A DNA stretch of 41,657 bases. Source: Acidobacteriota bacterium (GTDB lineage Bacteria > Acidobacteriota > Polarisedimenticolia > J045). The notes beneath the pieces were generated by a model. It saw nothing but the letters and a program-made list of their open reading frames with translations, had not been told where the DNA came from and made no database searches. The stretch spans positions 3,542,780 to 3,584,436 of the forward strand of contig CP070706.1 in NCBI GenBank assembly GCA_020350085.1. Reading direction: 5' to 3'. The position numbers and the translations under genes were made by a program. Shown here piece by piece: positions 1 to 8,730 of the stretch (within the stretch, counting starts at the first letter, position 1; each line of letters begins with the position of its first letter).

Positions 1-1320
1 GTTCTTGCCGCTGACGACGATCAGATCCTTGATCCGCCCCGTGATGTAGACGCGTCCTTTCTCGTCGATCTGGCCGAGATCTCCGCTTCGAAGCCAGCCT
101 TCGCTGAACAGCTCGCCATTGGCGTATTCGTCGAGATAGCCTTCGGTGACGGAGCTGCCCTTGATCCACAGCTCTCCGATCTCTCCGCGAGCGGCCTCCG
201 CGCCGTCCTCCCGTGAGATGCGCAGCTGGAAATCGCCGAGCGGGCGGCCAACCGAAGGGATCTCTTGACCTTGGATCATCTTCACCGGCACCTCCTCGCG
301 GAACTCGGGGCCGGTGATGATCAGCGACGCTTCGGCCATGCCGTAGACCGGAGCTAGCACGTTCTTGCGGAACCCCCATTCTCCGAAGCGGTCTTCGAAT
401 CTTTGAAGAGAGCTCGGACGCACCGGCTCGGCACCGACGAACACCTGCTCGAGAGCCGAGAGATCGATCTGGTAGTCGACGAGCTGCTCGTGAGGAATGC
501 GGTCGGTACAAAGATCGAGCGCAAAGTTGGGGCAGACCGAGACACGAGCCCTGTACTTGCTCAAGTTGGCGAGCCACGTCACCGGCTTCATCAGAAAGCT
601 GACCGGATGCATCAGGACCTGGAGCCTCGCCGGGTACCAGAAGCTGGCCAGTGTCACACCGAGAAGCCCCATGTCGTGATATAGGGGAAGCCAGCTCACG
701 CACACTTCATCGGGCCGCCGGGTGTAGTCGGCGAGGATCTGAAGATTACTGATCAGGTTGCGATGCGTGAGGCGGACCCCTTTGGGACGCGACGTGCTTC
801 CGGACGAGAACTGCACCAACGCCAGGTCGTCTTCTGAAACGCGGGCCGGCTCGACACTGTGCGGCTCCTCGTCTAGCTCCACGCTCGAAGGAACGTAATC
901 GATCAGCATCTCGGGCGGTATGCTGGCGGACTGCTCGTTGCCGGCGATCAGTGCGGTCTGAGCGAACACTCCGCCTGTGCCCGACATCTCGATCAGGCTC
1001 TTGATGAACGGAAGCTGCGTGCCGGCTTCTTGGCCGAGCTGGATGCCACTCACCGAAAGCGGAACGGCGCCCAGGTAAAACAGCGCGAGAAAGCTCGCCA
1101 GCACCTCCGGCTCATTCGTGGGCGAGACGATCACCCGGTCACCGCGGCCGATCCCCTCCGCCTTCAGCCGTGCGGCGTGCTGGCGCACCTTTCGGTGCAG
1201 GGCCGGCCACGAGTAGAAGATCTCGCGTCCTCGCGAGTCGATCAGCAGCAGGCCGTGTTCAGGATTCGCGTTCCGCAGCGAGTCGATCAAGTCCACTAAC
1301 GTTCGATATGGACTGGACAC
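1..1320 (-). CDS. Fatty-acyl-AMP ligase / acyl-CoA synthetase (C-terminus cut by window edge)
   Basis: Adenylate-forming enzyme that activates a carboxylic acid with ATP and passes it to a carrier protein or CoA. The 440 visible residues include the ATP loop SSGSTSRPKG, the WLPLYHDMGLLG segment typical of fatty-acyl-AMP ligases, a VYGMAEA adenine-binding motif, and the hinge region GRIKDLIVVSGKN just before the frame leaves the window. About 100-150 C-terminal residues are missing. The start is a GTG at 1320-1318 with GGAGG five bases upstream; an in-frame GTG at 1323 is also possible. A consensus promoter lies 96 bases upstream, so it can be transcribed separately from the aldolase and carrier protein genes before it. 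The nearby carrier protein makes acyl transfer to that protein the likeliest role (inference). Whether it is a ligase to ACP or to CoA cannot be settled without the C-terminal domain. Confidence 0.85.
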   Translation of the reverse strand, partial: MSSPYRTLVDLIDSLRNANPEHGLLLIDSRGREIFYSWPALHRKVRQHAARLKAEGIGRGDRVIVSPTNEPEVLASFLALFYLGAVPLSVSGIQLGQEAGTQLPFIKSLIEMSGTGGVFAQTALIAGNEQSASIPPEMLIDYVPSSVELDEEPHSVEPARVSEDDLALVQFSSGSTSRPKGVRLTHRNLISNLQILADYTRRPDEVCVSWLPLYHDMGLLGVTLASFWYPARLQVLMHPVSFLMKPVTWLANLSKYRARVSVCPNFALDLCTDRIPHEQLVDYQIDLSALEQVFVGAEPVRPSSLQRFEDRFGEWGFRKNVLAPVYGMAEASLIITGPEFREEVPVKMIQGQEIPSVGRPLGDFQLRISREDGAEAARGEIGELWIKGSSVTEGYLDEYANGELFSEGWLRSGDLGQIDEKGRVYITGRIKDLIVVSGKN

Positions 1321-1415
1321 CACACCCTCCTCCCTCAAACGGGACAAAGATCTCAGGCCGGCCTCATCCGGGGCCGCAGCGCGAGACGAGCCCTACCTCG
1401 GTGCCCACCGGGACT

Positions 1416-1444
1416 TGAATACGGTCACCCGTTACCCCTGTCAA
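1416..1444 (-). promoter_or_regulatory. Sigma-70-type promoter of the acyl-AMP ligase gene
   Basis: On the minus strand a perfect TTGACA (1444-1439) is separated by exactly 17 bases from TATTCA (1421-1416). Transcription would start near 1408, giving an 85-90 base leader before the GTG start. Promoters this close to consensus are rare in this GC-rich window. Confidence 0.7.
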
Positions 1445-1529
1445 CCTGATGTCGGGCTTCATGGAGAAGCGGGTCGCCCGGCGCCCGGCGCCCGCCGCCG
1501 TCCCCGGAAGCCCCGAAATCCGGGCCCCG

Positions 1530-2630
1530 TCAGTCCAGAGCCGGCACCGCCTGGACCAGCTTCCCTTCGATGCGCTCGAAGATCTCGCCCAAGGAATGGC
1601 CCGTGATCGTCAGGCCGTGGTTTTTCAGCCCCACGACCGCGCGCGCAGGATCCGGCGCTCGGAGAACCAGCTCCAGCACTTCGTCCGCGAGCTGCTCCGT
1701 GCCGCACGGCCAGCTCTGTTGCGTGGCCTCGATTCCGTCCATCCAGGCGTGCACATGGACGATCGCGCCGACTTCGGGAAGTGCTCCGTAGATCTTGAAG
1801 TGCTCGATCGCGTCGACGGAGACCCTCGACGTGGCATCGACACCCTCGGGAACGGACAACAGAATCGTGTGTGTCGCCGCGTCGTATCCCTTGACGAGCA
1901 GGATGTCGCGGCCGATGACCCGCAGATCCGCTTTCTGCACCCCGCGGCCGGTCATCCAGAAGCTGTGTGCATCGCAGCGGGCCGATAGGTTGCCGTAGGA
2001 GAGCTGTTTGATGCCGAACACCTTCATCATCATCCGAAGGTCTCGTTGATCGAGTATCTCGGTGATGTCGAACACGTTCGGCAGGAGCTTCATCTCCGCG
2101 AGCTTGCGGCCGAACGCTGCCAGCTCGCGAGACCTTTCGTCGCCGTCCCACAGTGCGCGCGGCAGGTCCTCGTCGAGCCGGTTGTTGATCACCATGTGCG
2201 CTCCGGCCAGCGGTGTCACGTAGTCCGCGATCGCTCGTGAGAGTGTCTCGTCGGCCGGCACGGCGCGGAAGCCGAGCTCGGGGGTCACGAAATACGCTCT
2301 CTGACCGTGACGGCCCCCGTGGACGAGATGGACGACGACGTTCGACATCGTCTTGACCAGGACGCGGTAGATCGCCTTTTGCAGCTCAGAGCTGTCGGAC
2401 CACGCGTCTCCGGTCTCGGTGCGCACGATCGTGGCGACGAACACCGAAGCGTGCGGCCGCATGTAGTTGGCGCGAGGCTCGTCGAAGCCGGTCAGGTTGA
2501 GGACGAGATCGACCTGCTCATCGGGCTGATCGAGGATCTCGTGCTGGTCGCGCGCGAAGATGGCCGTCAGCTCGCTTCTGAGCGACTCGAGAGCCACGGC
2601 ACCCCGATCCGTGACGAAGGCAAGTTTCAT
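1530..2630 (-). CDS. Class II aldolase/adducin-like protein with an unrecognised N-terminal domain
   Basis: 366 residues in two parts. The C-terminal ~200 residues look like a class II (zinc) aldolase/adducin domain: a YGNLSAR segment, the metal-type HVHAW motif and a later NHGLTITG segment in the usual order. Enzymes of this fold make or break C-C bonds in sugar phosphates, or decarboxylate or epimerise them. The N-terminal ~150 residues (opening MKLAFVTDRG, with VDLVLNLTGF) form an alpha/beta-looking domain that I do not recognise. The ATG overlaps the carrier-protein stop as ATGA (2630-2627), so the two are translationally coupled. The natural reading is an aldolase-type step on, or supplying, an acyl group on the carrier protein; the substrate is unknown. 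Confidence 0.75.
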   Translation of the reverse strand: MKLAFVTDRGAVALESLRSELTAIFARDQHEILDQPDEQVDLVLNLTGFDEPRANYMRPHASVFVATIVRTETGDAWSDSSELQKAIYRVLVKTMSNVVVHLVHGGRHGQRAYFVTPELGFRAVPADETLSRAIADYVTPLAGAHMVINNRLDEDLPRALWDGDERSRELAAFGRKLAEMKLLPNVFDITEILDQRDLRMMMKVFGIKQLSYGNLSARCDAHSFWMTGRGVQKADLRVIGRDILLVKGYDAATHTILLSVPEGVDATSRVSVDAIEHFKIYGALPEVGAIVHVHAWMDGIEATQQSWPCGTEQLADEVLELVLRAPDPARAVVGLKNHGLTITGHSLGEIFERIEGKLVQAVPALD

Positions 2631-2857
2631 GACGAACCCTCTCGAACCGATGGCCTCTCCGATTCGATCATGGCCACGAGATCGGCGACGGCGACGCCGA
2701 CGAGCTTCGGCACGCGCTCCGGTGGGACCTCGATGCCGAACTCGTCCTCGATGTCGAGAAGCAGGCTGAGCAGCGCGTGAGAGTCGTACCCGAGCTCGAA
2801 GTTGAGCCGCTCGTCGCCTCGCAGCTCGCTCAAGTTCAGGCGCGAGTTCTTGATCAC
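2627..2857 (-). CDS. Acyl carrier protein
   Basis: Small acidic carrier protein. The phosphopantetheine attachment motif GYDSHALL has its serine at residue 26 of the 76-residue version, followed by the usual helix II LLLDIEDEFGIEVP and a late ADLVAMIES helix. The first standard start codon is the GTG at 2857, but this cuts into helix I. The upstream in-frame codons read NVRDLVARL, which is what ACP helix I should be, and the frame stays open to a TAG near 2936 with no ATG, GTG or TTG. A GGGGAGG sequence lies just upstream of an ATC at 2893-2891, so the true start may be non-canonical. Its stop overlaps the aldolase start. A dedicated ACP outside a fatty-acid synthesis locus suggests specialised metabolism. 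Confidence 0.85.
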   Translation of the reverse strand: MIKNSRLNLSELRGDERLNFELGYDSHALLSLLLDIEDEFGIEVPPERVPKLVGVAVADLVAMIESERPSVREGSS

Positions 2858-2956
2858 GAGTCGCGCGACGAGGTCTCGGACGTTTCCGTTGATGGCCCTG
2901 CCCTCCCCGGTGGCTGGTCTTGCTCGCTACTCTGCGTTGACACCTACGCCGCTCAT

Positions 2957-2986
2957 TAGATACGGCGAGTGGCCGAGGGATGTCAA
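2957..2986 (-). promoter_or_regulatory. Sigma-70-type promoter of the ACP-aldolase operon
   Basis: The minus strand carries TTGACA (2986-2981), an 18-base spacer and TATCTA (2962-2957). The predicted transcription start near 2950 is about 60 bases before the putative ATC start and 95 before the GTG start. Confidence 0.6.
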
Positions 2987-3053
2987 TTCTCGACCTGTTT
3001 TCCCTTTACTTTCGACTTGCGCCGCGCCCCGCCGCCGTCTCCGACGCACCGAC

Positions 3054-4001
3054 CTACGGCGGCTTCACTCGGCGAAACGGAACGGGACGCAGGACATGGA
3101 TCGCCCCGCCGTCCAGCTCGAGCTTGATCCGGGTGGCCGCCTCGGCCACCAACTCGCCGTCGGCGTGGATCGGTGCCGGCGGCACGATCTCCATCTCGAG
3201 GCGCTCGCAGCGGCGGGACTGCACACGGGGATCCTCCTCGTGGCGCCCGCGAACGAGCCGGCCGAGAAGCCGCAGCGCGCCGAGACGCCCCATCGCCTCG
3301 GCCCAGCATACGTCCCATCGGGCATCGGACGGGTCGGCCCGGGGGGTCAAGCGAAAGCCACCCCCCGTCGTGGGACCGTTGCCCACGGTCAGCAGCGTCA
3401 CTGCCAGGTCGAACGGCTCGCGGTCGAGTCTCCCGCGCAGGCGCCACGGCCCGTCGCCCGCGATGAGCGTGCCGAGAATCCCGACGACGTAGGCGCCAGC
3501 CCCGGGCAGCGCCCACGCCCGGGCGCGTCTCGCGACCGCCGCGTCGAAGCCGATGCCGAGCGCGTTGGTGAACAGTAGCGAGCGTCCGTCCACGTCGCCG
3601 CGACCGACGTCGAGCGGGCGCGTCTCGGATCCCGACAGGCCATCGCGGAGCTCGCCGGGCCGGCCGGTGAAGCCCAGCGCGCTGGCGAGATCGTTGCCGC
3701 GCCCGATCGGTGCGATGGCGAGCGAGGGCCGATCGTCGGCGCAGCTTCCGACGTCGAGCAACCCAGCCGTCACGGTCTGGATCGTGCCGTCACCGCCCGC
3801 AGCGATGACGACCTTGGCGCCGCCCTCGGCCGCCTCGCGGGCCGCTGCCCTGCCCTCGCTCGCGGAGTGCGTCTCCAGGACCGTGACACCCGGTACGTCC
3901 GCACTAAGCAGCCGCAGCTCCTCTCGCAGGCGGCGCCGCGTCCGGCCGACACCCGCCGCCGGGTTGACGATGGCGACGATCCGCGGCGTTGTGGAACACA
4001 T
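3054..4001 (-). CDS. Diacylglycerol/lipid kinase family protein (YegS/DgkB-like)
   Basis: 315 residues. The N-terminal half is a diacylglycerol kinase catalytic domain: NPAAGVGRTRR at the start, the nucleotide motif GGDGTIQTV near residue 88, and APIGRGNDLASALG where relatives have a GTANDFA-like motif. The C-terminal half is the matching beta-rich lipid kinase domain, ending near FRRVKPP. Family members phosphorylate diacylglycerol or related lipids at the inner membrane face using ATP. The gene starts 42 bases after the aminotransferase stop on the same strand, so co-transcription is likely, though no functional link is obvious. No clear ribosome binding site precedes the ATG. Confidence 0.85.
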   Translation of the reverse strand: MCSTTPRIVAIVNPAAGVGRTRRRLREELRLLSADVPGVTVLETHSASEGRAAAREAAEGGAKVVIAAGGDGTIQTVTAGLLDVGSCADDRPSLAIAPIGRGNDLASALGFTGRPGELRDGLSGSETRPLDVGRGDVDGRSLLFTNALGIGFDAAVARRARAWALPGAGAYVVGILGTLIAGDGPWRLRGRLDREPFDLAVTLLTVGNGPTTGGGFRLTPRADPSDARWDVCWAEAMGRLGALRLLGRLVRGRHEEDPRVQSRRCERLEMEIVPPAPIHADGELVAEAATRIKLELDGGAIHVLRPVPFRRVKPP

Positions 4002-4043
4002 GCCCGACAGGCCGCTCGCGAGGTCTCGGTCCCGATAACCGGC

Positions 4044-5246
4044 TCAGCGCCGGTTCTTGCGCATGAAGTCCGCGATGCGCTCCACGCCGCGCTCGATCTC
4101 CTCGTCGGACGCCGCGTAGCTGAAGCGGATGTGCTGGCCTTCGCCGGGGACGCGCTGGCCGAAGTGAATGTCCGCCAGCACGGCGACGCCGGCATCGTAG
4201 AGCAGCCGCTTTCGAAGTTCCTCGGAGTTCTCGATGCCCGTCATCTGGCAGGCTTCGGTCACGTTCGGCCAGACGTAGAACGCGCCGCCGGGCATCAAGC
4301 AATGGAACCCCGGCACGTCGTTGAGCAGCGCCACGATCTTCTGTCGGCGCCGGGCGAACACGTGCCGCATCTTCTCGGCATCGACCTGTGGACCTGAGAC
4401 CGCCTCGAGCGCAGCGTACTGGTTGATGTGCCCGGCACACGATTCGGTGTTCGTGACCCACTTCGTGAAGTACGGTGCCAGCGCGCGGTTCGCGGCATAG
4501 CCGATGCGCCAGCCCGTCATCGCCCACGTCTTCGACACGCCGTCGGCGATGACCGTCCGCTCACGCATGTCGGGGATGGCCGTGATCGTCGCGAAAGCGC
4601 CGTCGTAGACGAGACGCGAATAGATTTCGTCCGCGTAGACCCAGACTTGATCGTGCGCGCGCACGATCTCGGCGATGGCCGCCAGATCGTCGGCGGTCAG
4701 GATGCCGCCGGTCGGGTTGTGCGGGGTGTTGAGAATCAGCAGTCGCGTGTTGTCGCTGATCTTGTCCGCGAGCTCTTGTGGGTCGAAGGCGAACTTGCGG
4801 TCCTCTCTCAGGTGTAACGGCACGGGGACGGCGCCCATCGCGGCGATCTGCGACTCGTAGATCGGAAAACCCGGGTTGGGGTAGATCACTTCATGGCCCG
4901 CCCCGTAGTCGGTCACGCAAAGGATCGTGTAGCCGATGAACGGTTTGGCGCCCGCGCCGATGACGACCTCGTCGGGGCTGATCTCGAGCCGGCGAACGCG
5001 CCCCAGCTCGCGCGCGACGGCCTCCCGCAGCTCGGGGATCCCGGCCGAGCCGGTGTAGCCAGTCTTGCCGTTCTTTATCGCGCGAATGCCCGCCTCACGA
5101 ATGTTGTCGGGCGTGACGAAGTCTGGCTGGCCGATACAAAACGAGATCACGTTCTCGCCTTTGGCGACGAGCGCGTTGACTTCTGCCAGCACGACGAACG
5201 CGTTCTCTGTGCCGAGCGACGACGTGCGGCGACTGATCTCAGGCAT
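4044..5246 (-). CDS. Class I/II pyridoxal-phosphate aminotransferase
   Basis: 400 residues, normal for the fold type I aspartate aminotransferase family. Visible active-site elements are TPHNPTG (Asn177), YADEIYS (Asp206), the PLP lysine in VSKTWAMTGWR (Lys239) with Arg247 as part of the same motif, and a C-terminal HIRFSYA segment with the substrate carboxylate-binding Arg. It transfers an amino group between an amino acid and a 2-oxo acid in the cytoplasm; the specific substrate cannot be told from sequence. The chosen ATG (5246) has GGGGAGG five bases upstream. An in-frame start 14 codons further up lacks this. Confidence 0.9.
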   Translation of the reverse strand: MPEISRRTSSLGTENAFVVLAEVNALVAKGENVISFCIGQPDFVTPDNIREAGIRAIKNGKTGYTGSAGIPELREAVARELGRVRRLEISPDEVVIGAGAKPFIGYTILCVTDYGAGHEVIYPNPGFPIYESQIAAMGAVPVPLHLREDRKFAFDPQELADKISDNTRLLILNTPHNPTGGILTADDLAAIAEIVRAHDQVWVYADEIYSRLVYDGAFATITAIPDMRERTVIADGVSKTWAMTGWRIGYAANRALAPYFTKWVTNTESCAGHINQYAALEAVSGPQVDAEKMRHVFARRRQKIVALLNDVPGFHCLMPGGAFYVWPNVTEACQMTGIENSEELRKRLLYDAGVAVLADIHFGQRVPGEGQHIRFSYAASDEEIERGVERIADFMRKNRR

Positions 5247-5412
5247 GAGTCCTCCCCAATGTCCCGGCTCTCTCGTCGTGACTGTCATGGGTCAGAAGAC
5301 GGTTGTTCAGCTTCTCACAATCGGCGCCAACCGGGCAAGTTGACCCCACGGATAAGACCGGCGCGGGTGACATCAGCGATCAGCCGCTCGCATCCCCGCG
5401 TGAGTTGCGAGG

Positions 5413-6819
5413 CTAAGGCGTCGTCGCGTCCAGTCTCTCGCCGGCCAGCACCGCGGGGCTTCGATCCATCGCCCGCAGCGCGCTGAGCAGCCAAGCCACG
5501 AAGAGTCCTGAGGCGATCGAGCTGCCGACGAGCATGCCGATCAAAAGTCCGTAAAAGCCCGGGTGTCCGAGGGCGCGGCCCGCCAGCATGCCGAGCCAAG
5601 CGAGCGGCAGAGACAGCACGCCGTAGCGAATGACGGCCATGATCAGACCGGGACGCCCGCGCTGCATCCCTTCGAAGACCGGCCGGCACAGCAGGAAGGG
5701 CGTGCTGGCCAGGCAGACGAGCGGGACCAGCTTGAGCGCGAACGCGGCGTAGCGGGCCGTCGTCGGCGATTCGGCCAGCCAGCCGGCGATCGTCGGCCCG
5801 AACAGCACCATCGTCGGCGCGACGAGCAGTACCGCGTAGCCGATGGCGGCCAGGGCGAGCTCGTTCAGCCCGCGTCTCACGCCGGCAAGATCGCGGTTTC
5901 CGAATCGTCGGGCGGCGTAGGGCAACAGTGCGACGGCGGCAGCGATCATCGGATTGAGCGCGAACAGCATTACGCGGTAGTAGATCGAGTAGGCAGCGAT
6001 GGCGGCCGTCGAATCGGGAGGCTTCGCCAACAGCCAGTTGACGATCGCCGTCTCTAACGACATCAGCACGAAGCTGAGCGCCGCCGGCACGGCCAGAGCG
6101 AGAATCGCCCGATAGGGTCTTGTGTCGAGCTGCTCGTTGACTTCGCTCCAAGCTTCGCGCCGGCGCCGTTCGTGTTGGTGAGCCCGCACCACGGCGTACG
6201 CCAGTCCACCGAATCGGCCGATCACCGTCGACAGCGCGATGCCGAACACTCCCCAGTGAAAGACGAACACGAAGACCGTATTCAGCGTGACGTTCAGCAC
6301 ATTGGACCAGATCCCTGCCCACATCGTCGAGCGCGTGTCCTGATGCGCCTTGACGATCGAATCGGGAATGACCGACCAGAACGCAGAGATCGCCGAGCCC
6401 GTGATCAGCACGGTGCCGTAGATCTGGAACGCTCGCTGGACGCCTGCCGAAAGACCCATGTGCGGCGCCCAGAACCAGATTCCGACGCCGACGCCGAGGA
6501 AAAGAGGCACGATCCCGTAGACGAAACGCCAGGACGAAGCGATGTACTGCTCGATCTGGCGCGGCTGACACGCCCCCATCGCTCGTGAGAGACAAGATGT
6601 CAGCCCGGTCGAAAGCCCGACCCACAAGGCGATCATCAAAAACTCGAACGGGACGGCGAGCCCGATCGCTGCCACCGCCTCGTCGCCGATCGTCGCCGCA
6701 TACGCCGTGTCGACCAGCGAGAAGGCCGCCCGCATCCAGAACGAGATCACGAGCGGCGCGGCCATCCGCAGAACGGAGGGGCCGTCGCTCGGAGAGCGGG
6801 TGCGCGGGGAGGCGGTCAT
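5413..6819 (-). CDS. MATE family multidrug/metabolite efflux transporter
   Basis: 468 residues, almost wholly hydrophobic, with about 12 predicted membrane spans. The early segments (LRMAAPLVISFWMRAAFSLV, then DEAVAAIGLAVPFEF) match the first helices of MATE exporters, and a second similar half begins around residue 235 (LALAVPAALSFVLMSLETAI), as expected for the two-fold repeat. It would export cationic drugs or metabolites in exchange for Na+ or H+. The start is the ATG at 6819; a TTG two codons upstream is possible. It stands alone between the aminotransferase and peptidase genes. Confidence 0.88.
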   Translation of the reverse strand: MTASPRTRSPSDGPSVLRMAAPLVISFWMRAAFSLVDTAYAATIGDEAVAAIGLAVPFEFLMIALWVGLSTGLTSCLSRAMGACQPRQIEQYIASSWRFVYGIVPLFLGVGVGIWFWAPHMGLSAGVQRAFQIYGTVLITGSAISAFWSVIPDSIVKAHQDTRSTMWAGIWSNVLNVTLNTVFVFVFHWGVFGIALSTVIGRFGGLAYAVVRAHQHERRRREAWSEVNEQLDTRPYRAILALAVPAALSFVLMSLETAIVNWLLAKPPDSTAAIAAYSIYYRVMLFALNPMIAAAVALLPYAARRFGNRDLAGVRRGLNELALAAIGYAVLLVAPTMVLFGPTIAGWLAESPTTARYAAFALKLVPLVCLASTPFLLCRPVFEGMQRGRPGLIMAVIRYGVLSLPLAWLGMLAGRALGHPGFYGLLIGMLVGSSIASGLFVAWLLSALRAMDRSPAVLAGERLDATTP

Positions 6820-6962
6820 CGGCAAGCGGGCTGGACGCTACGGGCGCAGCCGATCCGCCGCGACCAGGTGGGGGGATTTTAGCGAATCGAGATCATGGGC
6901 GCCGGTGGACGGCTCGGCAGCGACTCGCCGACCCTTCGCCAGAGCGTCCTCCCGAGAGCGTT

Positions 6963-7955
6963 CTACTCGTCCTGCAGAACCCCGTGCAGAGCCTGCACGA
7001 CGGCGGCCAAGCGCTGGTAGTCGAGAGTGTCCGGCGTGTCGGAGTTGCTGTGGTAGTGGGGCGTGCGCATCATCGCCGTGTCGGTGACCAGCACGCCCGG
7101 GAGGTCGAGCTCGCGAAACCAGAAGTGATCGGACCAGTCCACCCCCGGTATGGCACGTGGCGCGCGGAAAGAGAGCACGGGCAACGATCTCGCCGAGCGC
7201 ATGCCGCGCTTGACCTGTCGAATCCAGCGCCCGGCGCGGGTATCGCCGACGATGCCGATGAAATTGCCACGCGAGGGATAGTACAGGCCGAGTGGCCAGA
7301 ACAGTGTTCGCTGGCTGCCCGGCTCGTCGGAGAAGTACCCGATCAGATCGAGGGCGATCATCAGCTCGATGTCGGTCTGCTCCTCGGCGAGCTTTTTCGC
7401 GAGGTGATAGCTACCCATGTCGGGCGTGGTGAAGAAGGGTGGCTCCTCGTTGGCGAACGCGACGAAGAGCTGACCGCGACGAGGCTGTCGCTCCGGCAGC
7501 GTCCGAGCGAGCTCGATCAGAGCGGCCACGCCGCTGGCGTTGTCGTCCGCACCAGGCATGTCGGCAAAGGCGTCGTAGTGCGCTCCGATGATGATCAAGC
7601 CGCGTGCTGGATCGGACCCCTCGCGTCTGGCGAGGATGTTGCGGAAGCGGCCCTCTCGCGAGCTGAAGGGTTGCTCGCCGACCTTCAGGCCTGCGTCGGT
7701 GAACTGCTCGGCGATCCAGGTGGCGGCGCGCTCGAGATTGTCCGGCTTCAGGTACGAACGCGGAACGAACTCACCGCACAGCGTGCGCACGGTCTGCTCG
7801 AGCCGCTCGGCCGACACCGGGCGCGGATCGAAGCGCTGCGGCACGTTCCAGGTCGGGGGGCCTCGCAGCAGCGCCCCGAGGACGGCGAGCAGCGCCGCGA
7901 GCGAGACGAGCACGCCTGCGAATATGACGAGCAATCGCGGTCTTCCGCGGCTCAC
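6963..7955 (-). CDS. M28 family zinc aminopeptidase, membrane-anchored or exported
   Basis: 330 residues. An N-terminal hydrophobic segment (residues 8-30) after a basic start places the enzyme outside the cytoplasmic membrane. The co-catalytic di-zinc ligands are present in order: His126 (GAHYDA), Asp137 (GADDNASG), the Glu170-Glu171 pair (ANEEPPFF), Asp203 (ALDLIGY) and His302 (HYHSNSDT). M28 enzymes remove N-terminal amino acids from peptides. The start is a GTG whose last two bases overlap the BON gene's TGA (GTGA, 7955-7952), so the two proteins are translationally coupled. Confidence 0.9.
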   Translation of the reverse strand: MSRGRPRLLVIFAGVLVSLAALLAVLGALLRGPPTWNVPQRFDPRPVSAERLEQTVRTLCGEFVPRSYLKPDNLERAATWIAEQFTDAGLKVGEQPFSSREGRFRNILARREGSDPARGLIIIGAHYDAFADMPGADDNASGVAALIELARTLPERQPRRGQLFVAFANEEPPFFTTPDMGSYHLAKKLAEEQTDIELMIALDLIGYFSDEPGSQRTLFWPLGLYYPSRGNFIGIVGDTRAGRWIRQVKRGMRSARSLPVLSFRAPRAIPGVDWSDHFWFRELDLPGVLVTDTAMMRTPHYHSNSDTPDTLDYQRLAAVVQALHGVLQDE

Positions 7956-8710
7956 GGGTAGACGACGTCGACGCTCGGCGAGCGTCGCACGACGTCGATC
8001 GCATTGACGATCTCGCGCACGCCGTTGACACCGAGAGCGATGCGCTCGGCCCGCGAGCGGTCGAAAAGCCGGAGAGCCTCACCTAGTAGCGTCACGACAC
8101 CCTCTTGGACGGTGACATGAACGCTCGCGCGCAGCTGATGGTGCGATCGCGGGCCGAGCAACTTCTCGAGCGTCGCCTGAATCGTCTCGTCGTCGGCGGG
8201 TGGGGTCTCCAGCCCGTCGTCGACCTGCAACACGCCCGCCACGCCGGCGGCCGAATCCCGGGCAACGAGCCGGGTGCTCGCGTTCTTGACGCGTCCGCGC
8301 AGGGAAACGCGCCCCTGCTCGACGTCGAGCGTCAGCTCGTCTTCCGACAACCGCACGCTGCGACGAAACACCTCGCCGAGCTCTCTGCGAATGGCGCTGT
8401 CGGAACGGCCTCGACTGCTGACGACGAGCTGGTTCGTGACCTCGATCAGCCCGGCGACGCGTCCCGCGAGCTGCTCGGCTTCCCAAGCCACTAGCAGCGT
8501 CGGGACCGTGCCGGAAAGCACCGCCCGGGCCTCGGTGACGGTGACATCGATGTCGCGAGTCCCGAGAGATCGCGACACACGCAGACGATCTGCGATCTCG
8601 CGCTCGAGCACGTGGTCGCTGAGCTCGAATGCCGGTGCGGGCCAGATGGCGACAACGACGAGCAGCGCGCCGAAGATCGATCGATGCACGGACGAATCGC
8701 GAGCCAACAC
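7952..8710 (-). CDS. Exported protein with three BON domains
   Basis: 252 residues with an N-terminal signal-like segment (IFGALLVVVAIWPAPAFE) and three consecutive BON modules of about 65-70 residues, beginning near residues 30, 100 and 170. Each has the helix, beta, V-x-L-x-G-x-V pattern (for example GRVSLRGRVKNAS and GVVTLLGEALRLF). BON domains bind phospholipid or other hydrophobic surfaces in periplasmic proteins such as OsmY. The GTG at 8710 is chosen because GAGG lies about nine bases upstream and it leaves a sensible signal peptide; a later GTG (residue 8) is an alternative. It is coupled to the M28 peptidase downstream. Confidence 0.8.
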   Translation of the reverse strand: MLARDSSVHRSIFGALLVVVAIWPAPAFELSDHVLEREIADRLRVSRSLGTRDIDVTVTEARAVLSGTVPTLLVAWEAEQLAGRVAGLIEVTNQLVVSSRGRSDSAIRRELGEVFRRSVRLSEDELTLDVEQGRVSLRGRVKNASTRLVARDSAAGVAGVLQVDDGLETPPADDETIQATLEKLLGPRSHHQLRASVHVTVQEGVVTLLGEALRLFDRSRAERIALGVNGVREIVNAIDVVRRSPSVDVVYP

Positions 8711-8730
8711 GAGTGCAAACCTCGGAGAGG

